Shown here piece by piece: positions 8,194 through 15,844 of a DNA stretch of 26,004 nucleotides. This DNA comes from Thauera sp. UBA6194. Lineage in GTDB: Bacteria; Pseudomonadota; Gammaproteobacteria; Burkholderiales; Rhodocyclaceae. The stretch is taken from NCBI GenBank assembly GCA_002422685.1, contig DITC01000007.1:64859-90862 (forward strand), given 5' to 3'. Numbering within the stretch: position 1 is the stretch's first letter; each line of letters starts with the position of its first letter. Both the position numbers and the translations under genes were made by a program. The notes below the pieces were generated by a model. That model ran no database searches. It was given only the letters and a program-made list of their open reading frames with translations, and was not told the origin of the DNA.

Positions 8194-10329
8194 ATGAATC
8201 GTCCCCTCAAGCTGCTGCTGGTCGAGGATCACGACCCGGACGCACAGCTGATCGTGCGCCACCTCGAACACAGCGGCATGGAACTGAGCGCGCTGCGCGT
8301 CGACAGCGCGGACGCGCTGCGCGCGGCGCTCGACGAAGGCGGCTGGTCGGCGGTGCTGTGCGACTACGCCCTGCCCGGCTTCGGCGCGGACGAGGCGCTC
8401 GCGCTGGTGCGCGCACGGGGCGACGAGCTGCCCTTCATCGTCGTCTCGGGCACCATCTCCAGCACGCAGGCCACCGCCCTGATGGAGCTGGGCGCCCACG
8501 ACTACGTGCTCAAGGACGACCTGGTGCGCCTGGGCCCGGCGCTGGTGCGCGAGCTGCGCGAGGCCGCCGAGCGCCGCGCACGCCGCATCGCCGAGAACGA
8601 CCTGCGGCGCAAGAAAGCACGCCTGCGGCTATGGAACCAGGTGGTCGAGAGCCTGGACGAGGGCATCGTCGTGACCGATCTGGAGGGCAACATCGTCGAT
8701 TGCAACCCCTCGTTCGAGCGCATCACCGGCTACGCGCGGGAAGAGGTGATGGGGCGCAACCCGCGCCTGCTCAAGTCGGCCCGGCACGACGGCGCCTACT
8801 ACGAAACGCTCTGGCACACGCTGATCACCACCGGCAGCTGGTCGGGCGAGATCTGGAACAGACGCAAGAACGGCGAGATCTACCCCGAGGCGCTCACGAT
8901 CAACAGCGTGCGCGGCCCGGACGGCCTGCCGCAGAATTACGTTGCGGTGTTCAGCGACCTCAGCAAGCAAAAACAGGATGAGGCGCAGCTCGACTTCCTG
9001 ACCCATCACGACACACTCACCGGACTGCCCAACCGCCGGCTGTTCAAGGACCGGCTCGCGCAGGCGATCGAGCGCGCACGCAGCCGCAGGAGCCAGACTG
9101 CGGTGCTCTTGCTCGATGTGGACCGTTTCAAACGCATCAATGACAGCCTCGGGCAGGCGGCAGGCGACGCCTTGCTGAAAATCGTCGCAGGCCGGATCCG
9201 GCGGTGCCTCGAACAGCCGGGCAACCTGGCGCGCCACGGCAGCGACGAGTTTCTCGTGATGCTTCCGGAGTTCGAGGACGCGGACGCGATCGCGGCGATC
9301 GCTCACGCCATCCTCGAAGAAGTCTCGCGCCCGGTCGAGCTCGCGGACACGCGCGTCGTCGTCAGCGCGAGCATGGGCATCGCGGTCTTCCCGGACGACG
9401 CCCAGGACGCCGAAAGCCTCCTCGAGTGCGCCGAGGCCGCACGTGCGCCGATCCGCCACGGCAATCACAACCGCATGCACTTCTTCACCAGCGGCATGGA
9501 CGCGAAGGCACGGCGCTGGATGGCCGTGGAGAGCGAGTTGCGGCACGCCATCGAACGCGAGGAGCTTCAGCTCCACTACCAGCCGCTGGTGTGCGTGCGC
9601 GATGGCCGCATTCGCACGGTCGAGGCGCTCGTGCGCTGGAACAGCCCGAGCCTCGGCTGGGTGTCGCCCGCCGAATTCATTCCGGTGGCGGAAGACAGCG
9701 GCCTCATCCTTGCGCTCGGCGACTGGGTGCTGGAAACCGCTTGCCGCCAGGTTTGCGCCTGGAACGACACCGGGCTGCCCCCCGTGCGCGTCGCGGTCAA
9801 CGTCTCGGCACACCAGATCGCCAGCGGTCATCTGCCCGAGCGCATTCGCGACACGCTGCAACGCAACGGGCTGTCGCCCGAGCAGCTCGAGATCGAGCTC
9901 ACCGAGAGCACGATGATGGCCGACACCGAGCACAGCGCTGCACAGGTTGCCCGGATCAGCCGCATGGGCGTGAGCGTTGCTCTGGACGATTTCGGTACGG
10001 GCTACTCTTCGCTCGCTTACCTGAGCCGCTTCGCGCTGAGCAAGCTGAAGATCGACCGCAGCTTCGTCAACGGGCTGACCGAAGACCCGAAGAGCCAGGT
10101 CCTGGTCGACGCCACCGTGGGTCTGGCGCGCGCGCTGGGCTTGCGGGTGGTGGCCGAGGGGGTCGAGACCGAGGCCCAGCGCGAGCTCCTCATGGCCGCC
10201 GGCTGCGACGCGCTGCAGGGCTATCTTCTGAGCCGGCCAGTGGCTCCCGCCGCGCTCGGCAGCCTCATCCACCGCTTCGCACACTGGGAGGCCTACGGTC
10301 GCCCGCGTGCAGTAGCCTCTGCGGGCTGA
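8194..10329 (+). CDS. REC-PAS-GGDEF-EAL c-di-GMP protein with degenerate GGDEF
   Basis: This soluble protein of 711 residues links phosphorylation to cyclic di-GMP. The receiver (5-120) has acceptor Asp57 and Lys107. A PAS domain covers about 145-262 (GNIVDCNPSFERITGY). The GGDEF domain (about 265-430) keeps LLLDVDRFKRIND but its signature reads GSDEF (349-353). The inhibitory RxxD site five residues before it is replaced by EQPG. The EAL domain (about 445-695) looks complete: E477AL, N536, E568, D598-D599, K619, E655 and Q675. It is therefore probably a phosphodiesterase with an inactive or GTP-sensing GGDEF half. The receiver is clearly related to that of the kinase at 5918 (shared FIVVSGTI, GAHDY and RLGPA). 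GGAG at 8181-8184 supports the start. The gene lies 109 bases after the LuxR regulator, and its stop is 10 bases from the convergent permease gene. Confidence 0.93.
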   Translation: MNRPLKLLLVEDHDPDAQLIVRHLEHSGMELSALRVDSADALRAALDEGGWSAVLCDYALPGFGADEALALVRARGDELPFIVVSGTISSTQATALMELGAHDYVLKDDLVRLGPALVRELREAAERRARRIAENDLRRKKARLRLWNQVVESLDEGIVVTDLEGNIVDCNPSFERITGYAREEVMGRNPRLLKSARHDGAYYETLWHTLITTGSWSGEIWNRRKNGEIYPEALTINSVRGPDGLPQNYVAVFSDLSKQKQDEAQLDFLTHHDTLTGLPNRRLFKDRLAQAIERARSRRSQTAVLLLDVDRFKRINDSLGQAAGDALLKIVAGRIRRCLEQPGNLARHGSDEFLVMLPEFEDADAIAAIAHAILEEVSRPVELADTRVVVSASMGIAVFPDDAQDAESLLECAEAARAPIRHGNHNRMHFFTSGMDAKARRWMAVESELRHAIEREELQLHYQPLVCVRDGRIRTVEALVRWNSPSLGWVSPAEFIPVAEDSGLILALGDWVLETACRQVCAWNDTGLPPVRVAVNVSAHQIASGHLPERIRDTLQRNGLSPEQLEIELTESTMMADTEHSAAQVARISRMGVSVALDDFGTGYSSLAYLSRFALSKLKIDRSFVNGLTEDPKSQVLVDATVGLARALGLRVVAEGVETEAQRELLMAAGCDALQGYLLSRPVAPAALGSLIHRFAHWEAYGRPRAVASAG

Positions 10330-10339
10330 GCCGCAGACA

Positions 10340-11239
10340 TCACCCCGGCACGCTGCGTCGCGCCTGCCACAGCCCCCACAGGCTCACCAGCGCGAGCGCG
10401 CCGACGATGAGGCCCATGCCGGCGAACTCCGACCCGGTGGGACGCTCGCCGAGTTCGATCCAGCCCGACAGCACGCCCACCATCGGAATCCCGAGCGCCG
10501 ACAGGCCCGCCATGCCCGCCGACAGGCGCTGCAGCACGAACAGCCACAGCACCCACGCCAACCCGGTGGCGAACACGGCGTTGAAGATCAGCGCACCGAA
10601 GAAATACGGCGTGGGCTCGATCGGTCGCGACGTGTGAAAAAACGCGAAGATGCACAGCGCGAGCGCGCCGAACAGCATCTGCCAGGCGGTGAGCCCGAGC
10701 AGATCGAACTCGCGCTTGTGGCGCATGTGCTTGGCAAGCACCGATGACGCCGCCCAGGTGATGCCGGCCAGCACGGCGAGCAGGTTGCCGAACACGCTGC
10801 CGCCCAGCGACCAGGGCTCCAGAATCAGCACCAACCCGCCACCGGCCAGCGCCACCCCGAACCATTGCACGCCACGCACCCGCTCGCCGAGCGTGAGCCA
10901 GGCCATCGGAATGACCCAGAACGGCATGGTGTAGACCAGCACCGCAGTCTTGCCCGCCCCACCGGTGACGAGCGCCCACTGAATCAACGCGGTGAACAAG
11001 CCCGTCTGCAACAAGCCGAGCAGCAGCACCTCGCGCCCGGCCACCAGCCGCATCGGGCGCTTGAGCAGCACGAGCACGATAAACAGGGTGAGCGCGCCGA
11101 ACGCAGCGCGGATCGCAGAAAAATCAAAGGGGTCAACATACTGGATGACCTTTTTCATGACCACCCAGTTGTAACCCCAGATCAGGGACAGCGCCGCGAG
11201 CGCGAGCAACGCCGCGCGGGATGAGCCGTTAACCGACAT
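10340..11239 (-). CDS. EamA/DMT-family transporter
   Basis: The 299-residue product is an inner-membrane permease with about ten hydrophobic helices in two repeated halves, the arrangement of the drug/metabolite transporter superfamily. Typical features are the N-terminal LSLIWGYNWVVMK, TMPFWVIPMAWLTLGER at the end of the first half and SGWIELGERPTG near the end of the second. Members export amino acids, amines or other small metabolites, and the substrate cannot be read from sequence. GGAG lies 6 bases before the ATG. The 3' end is 10 bases from the stop of the convergent GGDEF-EAL gene. Upstream lies the palindromic repeat at 11309-11374. Confidence 0.9.
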   Translation of the reverse strand: MSVNGSSRAALLALAALSLIWGYNWVVMKKVIQYVDPFDFSAIRAAFGALTLFIVLVLLKRPMRLVAGREVLLLGLLQTGLFTALIQWALVTGGAGKTAVLVYTMPFWVIPMAWLTLGERVRGVQWFGVALAGGGLVLILEPWSLGGSVFGNLLAVLAGITWAASSVLAKHMRHKREFDLLGLTAWQMLFGALALCIFAFFHTSRPIEPTPYFFGALIFNAVFATGLAWVLWLFVLQRLSAGMAGLSALGIPMVGVLSGWIELGERPTGSEFAGMGLIVGALALVSLWGLWQARRSVPG

Positions 11240-11296
11240 CGAAGCTCCAGAAGAAGAATTGCACCCACATGATGCGGCAATCGCACCCTCGAAGTG

Positions 11297-11326
11297 AAAT
11301 CAATGGGGTCAAAATCAATGGGGTCA
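11297..11326. repeat. Tandem pair of 15-bp direct repeats
   Basis: AAATCAATGGGGTCA occurs twice with no spacer, at 11297-11311 and 11312-11326. The second copy runs into the left arm of the adjacent palindrome, whose right arm holds a third, inverted copy. This suggests that a unit of a palindromic repeat was partly duplicated. Confidence 0.95.
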
Positions 11327-11374
11327 GACTCGATTGATCTTCCGATCAATCGAGTCTGACCCCATTGATTTTGA
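11309..11374. repeat. 31-bp perfect palindrome, REP-like hairpin
   Basis: Bases 11309-11339 are the exact reverse complement of 11344-11374, leaving only TTCC (11340-11343) as the loop. The core of each arm is GGGGTCAGACTCGATTGATC or its complement. The element lies between the stop of the BASS transporter gene (11387) and the start of the DMT gene (11239). Its length, perfect pairing and intergenic place resemble REP-type elements mobilised by REP-associated tyrosine transposases. No such transposase is in the window. It could also end transcription of the BASS gene, though it has no long T tract beyond the stem. Confidence 0.9.
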
Positions 11375-11386
11375 ATTGGGGGACGT

Positions 11387-12364
11387 TCAGCCGGGCTTGG
11401 GCTGGGCGGGGCCGAAGAGGCGGTTGGTGAGCTTGACGTACCACGCTGCCGACTGCACCTGGAGGATGTAGGCGAGCGCGATCACGAGCGCGGCGCCCGC
11501 GCTTTCGCCACCGAACACGTTCATCGCGAGCGCGAGCGCAATCGAGAGGTTGCGCATCACCGTGCCGTAGACCAGCGCGATGGCGTCGCCGCGCGGCAGC
11601 ATGGTGCGTGCGACCACGGTGCTGAGCACGTAGTTGATCGCGTACAGGCACAGCAACGGCACCAGCACGACGATGAGCTCGCCGGGCTGGGCGACGAGGT
11701 CCTTCGCCTTGAGCGCGAGCGCGACGAACACGATGCCGAGCACGCCGAGCGTGGAGAACGGCGGGAAGCGCGGCCCCCAGGTCTTCTGGTACTCGGCCTG
11801 ACCGTGGCGGGCGATGAGCCACTTCTGCGTGAAATGGCCGGCGACCATGGGCAGGAACACGATGATGATGATCTGCGTGAAGATCGCGCCCATGTCGACC
11901 GGGACCTCCGCCCCCATCAGCCAGCGCACGTAGAGCGGCGTGGCGAGCGAGCCGAGGATGAGGCCGAGCACCGTCATCTTGACCGCCGCGCCGAGATTGC
12001 CGCCGGCGAAGCCGGTCCAGGAGATGGTCATGCCGCTGGTGGGCAGCAGCGCGGCCAGCAGCAGCCCGAGCGCATAGAAGGGCTGCTCGGGAAAGAAGAG
12101 CTTGCCCAGACCGAAAGCGACGAAGGGGATGATCGCGAAGTTGATCGCCTGCGCCAGCGCCTGCGCCTTCAGGTCGCCGCCCTCGAGCACCTTCTGCAGC
12201 TTGAGGTTCACCATCATCGGATAAACCATCAGAAAGGTGAGCGGCACGATCAGCGACTTCAGCCAGCCCACCGGGGCGATGAGGCCGAAGCCGAAACCCA
12301 GCACCATCACCACCGGAATGGCGAAGATGAGGTTCTTGTTGATCTTCATCAGGAGCGCGAGCAT
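11387..12364 (-). CDS. BASS-family (bile acid:sodium symporter-like) transporter
   Basis: The protein is 325 residues long with about nine or ten membrane helices in the SBF/BASS fold. The conserved crossing region reads LLPTSGMTISWTGFAGGN, and a second family-typical segment is VYGTVMRNLSIALALAMNVF. Relatives include sodium-coupled organic acid carriers and the arsenite exporter ACR3. No ars genes lie nearby, so an arsenite role is not supported. The ATG at 12364 has AGGGAAGA 8 bases upstream; Met6 is an alternative start. A weak promoter (TTGCTT at 12433-12428, TACGAT at 12411-12406, 16-base spacer) may drive it. The stop lies 12 bases from the palindromic repeat. The substrate is unknown. 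Confidence 0.85.
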   Translation of the reverse strand: MLALLMKINKNLIFAIPVVMVLGFGFGLIAPVGWLKSLIVPLTFLMVYPMMVNLKLQKVLEGGDLKAQALAQAINFAIIPFVAFGLGKLFFPEQPFYALGLLLAALLPTSGMTISWTGFAGGNLGAAVKMTVLGLILGSLATPLYVRWLMGAEVPVDMGAIFTQIIIIVFLPMVAGHFTQKWLIARHGQAEYQKTWGPRFPPFSTLGVLGIVFVALALKAKDLVAQPGELIVVLVPLLCLYAINYVLSTVVARTMLPRGDAIALVYGTVMRNLSIALALAMNVFGGESAGAALVIALAYILQVQSAAWYVKLTNRLFGPAQPKPG

Positions 12365-12653
12365 GGTGGGTCTTCCCTGTTTTCGCTGTTGTTTGCGATG
12401 CCGTCATCGTAGCAGCGGGAGAGGCGCAAGCAAGCACGATGCCATCTGCCGATATCGGCCTCCAGCCCGGTTCGTGACGCACCACGCCGCGCACCAGAGA
12501 GGCCATGCACTGCCAGACCGGGCATCGGCGCTGCCATTGCTGACAGCGTCGACGATGCCGCACCGGCCCGAGCCACGCCGATCGGGGCCTCGTGGACTGA
12601 AAAGGGCCCGCACGCGGCGAGCCCCTTTGCCTGCGACGATGCGGCTGCCGAGC
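12365..12653. other. Largest intergenic gap, between the BASS transporter and ppa
   Basis: This 289-base gap holds the ppa terminator at its right end (12601-12629) and a possible weak promoter for the BASS gene at its left end (12406-12433). I see no ORF with good ribosome-binding signals, no repeat and no RNA gene in the remaining 165 bases or so. Confidence 0.6.
12601..12629 (-). terminator. Rho-independent terminator of ppa
   Basis: Read on the minus strand, AAAGGGGCTCGC pairs with GCGGGCCCTTTT over 12 positions, two of them G-T wobbles, around the loop CGCGT. The stem starts 24 bases after the ppa stop codon and ends in a T run. Confidence 0.8.
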
Positions 12654-13181
12654 TTACTTCTTGCCGGCGGCGAGTCCGTTCAGGATTTCCTGCTTGGCGT
12701 CCTCGACCGTGCCCCAGCCCAGCACCTTGACCCACTTGCCGGGCTCGAGGTCCTTGTAGTGCTCGAAGAAATGCACGGTCTGCTTCATCAGCAGCTCGGG
12801 CAGATCGTCGGTGGTCTGCACCTTGTCGTAGAGCGGGGTCAGCTTGGACACCGGCACCGCCACGACCTTGGCGTCGACGCCGCCGTCGTCTTCCATCTTG
12901 AGCACGCCCACCGGACGGCAGCGGATCACCACGCCCGGCTGCAGCGGGAAGGGGGTCACGACCAGCACGTCGACCGGGTCGCCATCGCCGGCGATGGTGT
13001 GCGGCACATAGCCATAGTTGAGCGGGTAACGCATCGAGGTGCCCATGAAGCGATCGACGAAGACGGCGCCGCTGTCCTTGTCCACCTCGAACTTGATCGG
13101 ATCGCCCTGCGCGGAGATCTCGATGATGACGTTGATGTCGTTCGGCACGTCCTTGCCGGCGCTGACCATATCGAAGCCCAT
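12654..13181 (-). CDS. ppa: Inorganic pyrophosphatase, family I
   Basis: This soluble enzyme of 175 residues hydrolyses pyrophosphate to two phosphates and so drives biosynthetic reactions forward. The family I signature DGDPVD (Asp66, Asp68, Asp71) carries metal-binding acids. The N-terminal SAGKDVPNDINVIIEI, the active-site FEVDKDSG and YPLNYGYVPHT all match. Its length equals that of the usual hexameric bacterial enzyme. GGGAGGGG lies 4 bases before the ATG. A good -10 (TATAAT) sits about 30 bases upstream, and a terminator follows, so it is probably its own transcription unit. Confidence 0.97.
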   Translation of the reverse strand: MGFDMVSAGKDVPNDINVIIEISAQGDPIKFEVDKDSGAVFVDRFMGTSMRYPLNYGYVPHTIAGDGDPVDVLVVTPFPLQPGVVIRCRPVGVLKMEDDGGVDAKVVAVPVSKLTPLYDKVQTTDDLPELLMKQTVHFFEHYKDLEPGKWVKVLGWGTVEDAKQEILNGLAAGKK

Positions 13182-13211
13182 TTACCCCTCCCGTGGAAAA
13201 ATTGTGCGCGG

Positions 13212-13240
13212 ATTATAGGGGGAAACCGCAATGTCTTGCA
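13212..13240 (-). promoter_or_regulatory. Probable ppa promoter
   Basis: The minus strand has a perfect TATAAT at 13217-13212, with the start codon 31 bases downstream. The -35 region is weak; TGCAAG (13240-13235) is at 17 bases spacing. Assigned from the -10 box and position. Confidence 0.45.
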
Positions 13241-13270
13241 CTGCCGCATCGCCCCATTGCGCCCTGCGTA

Positions 13271-13480
13271 TCAGACCGGCGCGTCGAAGCCTGCATCCTC
13301 GACGGCGGCACGCAGCGCCTCGACCGACACCTTCGCCGGGTCGAAACGCACCTGCGCGCTGCCCTGCTCGAGCGACACCTGCGCGGCTTCGACACCGTCG
13401 AGCGCGGTCAGCACGCCGGTCACGTTCTTCACGCAACCGCCGCAGCTCATGCCTTCGACCTTGATCGTCACTTCATTCAT
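13271..13480 (-). CDS. copZ: CopZ-like heavy-metal-associated (HMA) copper chaperone
   Basis: The product is a single HMA domain of 69 residues with the metal-binding loop GMSCGGC (Cys13 and Cys16). The pattern of a small ferredoxin-like fold fits throughout, ending in VEDAGFDAPV. Such proteins carry Cu(I) to P-type ATPases or cuproenzymes. AAGGAG precedes the ATG. The gene starts 42 bases after the SafE-like gene and is probably co-transcribed with it. The setting next to cbb3 assembly genes suggests a role in copper supply to the oxidase. In many proteobacteria the copper ATPase CcoI, which has an N-terminal domain of this type, is encoded here instead. Confidence 0.93.
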   Translation of the reverse strand: MNEVTIKVEGMSCGGCVKNVTGVLTALDGVEAAQVSLEQGSAQVRFDPAKVSVEALRAAVEDAGFDAPV

Positions 13481-13522
13481 TGAAAACTCCTTGTGGATGT
13501 CGAGCGTACGACCTCGCGCCCT

Positions 13523-14233
13523 TCAGGTCACGCACACCACGCCACGCCACAGGTCGCCACCCAGCGAGGGCGCGTAGTACAGCCCGAAGAGGCCAAACCC
13601 CAGCACCAGCAGGCCGGAGCCGAGACGAACCCAGCGATTGCGGGTGAGGTCGCGAAAACGCTTGAACAGCATGCCGGCCAGCAGCAGGTTGGGCAAGGTA
13701 CCCAGACCGAAAGCGAGCATCAGCCCTGCCCCGCGCGCACCGGAACCGGTGACGAGGGCGGTGGCGAGCACCGAGTAGGTCAGGCCGCAAGGCAGAAACC
13801 CCCACAACATGCCGAGCGGCAGCGCCTGCTTGACCGAGCGCGCGGGCAAAAAACGCCGCGTGGCGGGCTGGATGCGACGCCACAACACGTTGCCCGCACG
13901 TTCGATCGGCGTCAGCAGGCGGGTGAAGCCGGTGAGGTACAGGCCGAGCGCGACCAGCATCAAGTTGGCCAGCACGTAGAGCGTCATCTGCACCGGCAAC
14001 ATGCCGTCATAGAGCAAGCCGACCGAGCCGAGCAGCCCCACCGCACCACCGAGTGCGGTGTAGGTGGCGATGCGGCCGAAGTTGTACGCGAGATGCAGGG
14101 GCCACTGCGGCTTGCCGCCGGGCGTCTGCACCTGCATGGTGAGCGCGCCGACGATGCCACCGCACATCGCCACGCAGTGCGTGCCGCCGAGCAGGCCGAT
14201 GAGGAAGACGGCGATATAACCGGTGTCTGGCAT
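13523..14233 (-). CDS. SafE/TauE-like membrane protein of the cbb3-associated COG2836 type
   Basis: This polytopic membrane protein has 236 residues from the ATG at 14233, with about six helices. The first helix carries the conserved GGTHCVAMCGG (Cys20, Cys24), and a further Cys149 lies in GFLPCGL. These cysteines in the membrane suggest handling of a metal, probably copper, or of thiols. Genes of this family typically sit beside ccoGHIS, hemN and fnr and are thought to help cytochrome oxidase maturation. An upstream in-frame ATG at 14269 lies inside the hemN terminator stem, so I prefer 14233. There is no good ribosome-binding site, because the T tract of that terminator occupies the place. 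Confidence 0.82.
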   Translation of the reverse strand: MPDTGYIAVFLIGLLGGTHCVAMCGGIVGALTMQVQTPGGKPQWPLHLAYNFGRIATYTALGGAVGLLGSVGLLYDGMLPVQMTLYVLANLMLVALGLYLTGFTRLLTPIERAGNVLWRRIQPATRRFLPARSVKQALPLGMLWGFLPCGLTYSVLATALVTGSGARGAGLMLAFGLGTLPNLLLAGMLFKRFRDLTRNRWVRLGSGLLVLGFGLFGLYYAPSLGGDLWRGVVCVT

Positions 14234-14266
14234 GAAAGAAAAGGCCCCGCAGTGAATGCGAGGCCT
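14234..14266 (-). terminator. Rho-independent terminator after hemN
   Basis: On the minus strand AGGCCTCGCA pairs with TGCGGGGCCT over 10 positions (one G-T wobble), with a loop of TTCAC and a tail of TTTTCTTTC. The hemN stop is about 50 bases upstream. The tail ends directly at the SafE-like start codon. Confidence 0.8.
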
Positions 14267-14319
14267 CATTTTACGCTGCGCTGCCGCAGGCGTGCGGCTT
14301 GCGTGTCAGCCGGCTGCGC

Positions 14320-15711
14320 TCAGATCACGCGCGAGTACCGCGCCCGCTCGCGATCGGCACGCAGATAACGGTCGAACACCATCGCGATGCCGCGCACCAG
14401 CAGGCGCCCACCCGGCTGCACGCTGATCCAGTCGCCGTCGACCTTCACCAGGCCGGCCTTCTCCATTTCCTTAAGGTCGGCGAGCTCTTCGGCGAAATAC
14501 TCGCGGAAGTTGATCAGGTGAGCGATCTCGATCGACTGCATCGACAACTCGAAGTGGCACATCAGCGCCTGGATGATCGCGCGTCGCAGCAGGTCGTCGG
14601 CGGTGAGCTCGATGCCGCGCAGCACCGGCAGCTCGTCGCGGTCGAGCGCGTCGTAGTACTCGTCGAGCGTCTTGACGTTTTGCGCGTACACCGGCCCGAT
14701 CTTGCCGATCGCCGAAACGCCGAAGGCGAGCAGGTCGCACTCGGCCTGGGTGGAATAGCCCTGGAAGTTGCGGTGCAAGCGCCCCTGACGCTGGGCGACG
14801 GTGAGCTCGTCGTCGGGCTTGGCGAAGTGGTCCATGCCGATAAAGACGTAGCCGGCCTCGGTGAGGCGACGGATGCCCAGCTGCAGCAGCTGCAGCTTGG
14901 TGTCGGCGGAGGGCATGTCACCACTGTTGATGCGGCGCTGCGGCTTGAACAGGCCAGGCAGGTGCGCGTAGCTGTAGAGCGAGATGCGGTCGGGCGAGAT
15001 CTCGAGCACCTGCTCGAGGGTGCGGTTGAAGCTGATCACGTTCTGCTTGGGCAGGCCGTAGATCAGGTCCATGCTGACCGACTTGAAGCCGTTGGCGCGC
15101 GCCGCGTCGATGACGAGCTTGGTCTCGTCGTAGCTCTGGACGCGATTGACCGCCACCTGCACGTCTTCGGCAAAGTCCTGCACGCCGACGCTCATGCGGT
15201 TGAAGCCGAGCTCGGCGAGCAGCTTGACGGTGTCGAAGTCCACCTTGCGCGGGTCGACTTCGATGGAATACTCGCCGTTGGGCACGAGCGTGAAGTGCCC
15301 GCGCACCGAGGCCATCAGCTCGCGCATTTCGTCGTGCGACAGGAAGGTCGGCGTGCCACCCCCAAGGTGCAACTGCGTGACCTGGCGGCTACCCTCGAGG
15401 CATGCCGCCTGCATCGCGATCTCTTTGGCGAGATATTTCAGGTACTTGGCCGAGCGCCCGTGATCCTTGGTGATGATCTTGTTGCAGGCGCAGTAGTAGC
15501 AGATCGTGTTACAGAATGGGATGTGGAAGTATAATGAGAGCGGTTTGCTTACGCCGCCCACCGCCCTTTTGGCGAGCCAGGTCTTGAGCGCTTCTGCGTT
15601 GAAGGCCTCGACGAAGCGGTCCGCTGTCGGGTAGGAGGTGTATCGCGGTCCGTTGATGTCGAACCTGCGAATCAATTGCGGATCGAAGATGAGTTCGTGC
15701 TGGCTTTTCAT
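14320..15711 (-). CDS. hemN: Oxygen-independent coproporphyrinogen III dehydrogenase
   Basis: This radical-SAM enzyme of 463 residues turns coproporphyrinogen III into protoporphyrinogen IX without oxygen, which allows haem synthesis under anaerobic conditions. The 4Fe-4S motif is at Cys67, Cys71, Cys74 and Cys76 (HIPFCNTICYYCACNK). The N-terminal GPRYTSYPTA and the GGGTPTFL and MDLIYGLP segments are typical of HemN proper rather than of HemW. The ATG at 15711 is preferred over the TTG ten codons upstream because it gives the usual HemN N-terminus; neither start has a strong ribosome-binding site. It diverges from fnr across two FNR-type boxes, so induction at low oxygen is likely. A terminator follows. 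Confidence 0.96.
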   Translation of the reverse strand: MKSQHELIFDPQLIRRFDINGPRYTSYPTADRFVEAFNAEALKTWLAKRAVGGVSKPLSLYFHIPFCNTICYYCACNKIITKDHGRSAKYLKYLAKEIAMQAACLEGSRQVTQLHLGGGTPTFLSHDEMRELMASVRGHFTLVPNGEYSIEVDPRKVDFDTVKLLAELGFNRMSVGVQDFAEDVQVAVNRVQSYDETKLVIDAARANGFKSVSMDLIYGLPKQNVISFNRTLEQVLEISPDRISLYSYAHLPGLFKPQRRINSGDMPSADTKLQLLQLGIRRLTEAGYVFIGMDHFAKPDDELTVAQRQGRLHRNFQGYSTQAECDLLAFGVSAIGKIGPVYAQNVKTLDEYYDALDRDELPVLRGIELTADDLLRRAIIQALMCHFELSMQSIEIAHLINFREYFAEELADLKEMEKAGLVKVDGDWISVQPGGRLLVRGIAMVFDRYLRADRERARYSRVI

Positions 15712-15765
15712 GATCTTGCTGCTGAGGTGTGAGCCGAACAATGGCAGATCACCGGATTTTTTAGG

Positions 15766-15779
15766 TTGACGTGGGTCAA
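15766..15779. promoter_or_regulatory. FNR/DNR-type box 1 between hemN and fnr
   Basis: TTGACGTGGGTCAA is a symmetric match to the FNR consensus TTGAT-N4-ATCAA, differing only at the inner base of each half. Its centre is about 61 bases upstream of the hemN ATG. A hemN transcription start near 15731 would put it at -41.5, the class II activator position, but the -10 there (CATTGT) is poor. On the fnr side its TTGACG could serve as a -35, which would fit autorepression. Confidence 0.8.
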
Positions 15780-15790
15780 CGGGGCTGTTT

Positions 15791-15804
15791 TAGACACCGG
15801 TCAA
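15791..15804. promoter_or_regulatory. FNR/DNR-type box 2, weaker
   Basis: TAGACACCGGTCAA resembles box 1 with one further mismatch in the left half (TAGAC for TTGAC). The two centres are 25 bases apart. It lies about 40 bases before the fnr start codon and may take part in autoregulation. Confidence 0.5.
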
Positions 15805-15844
15805 ACCCGCCGCCAATGTCTTTTTTCTGGGAAGCAGGATTATC

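Noticed and set aside
11387..12364. Arsenite exporter (ACR3) as the identity of the BASS-family transporter
   Set aside because: No arsR, arsC or other ars gene is near, and I could not find the residues typical of ACR3, so only the superfamily is named.
12237..13577. A 446-codon plus-strand frame across the ppa region
   Set aside because: It crosses a terminator, a promoter and parts of three minus-strand genes, and shows no domain.
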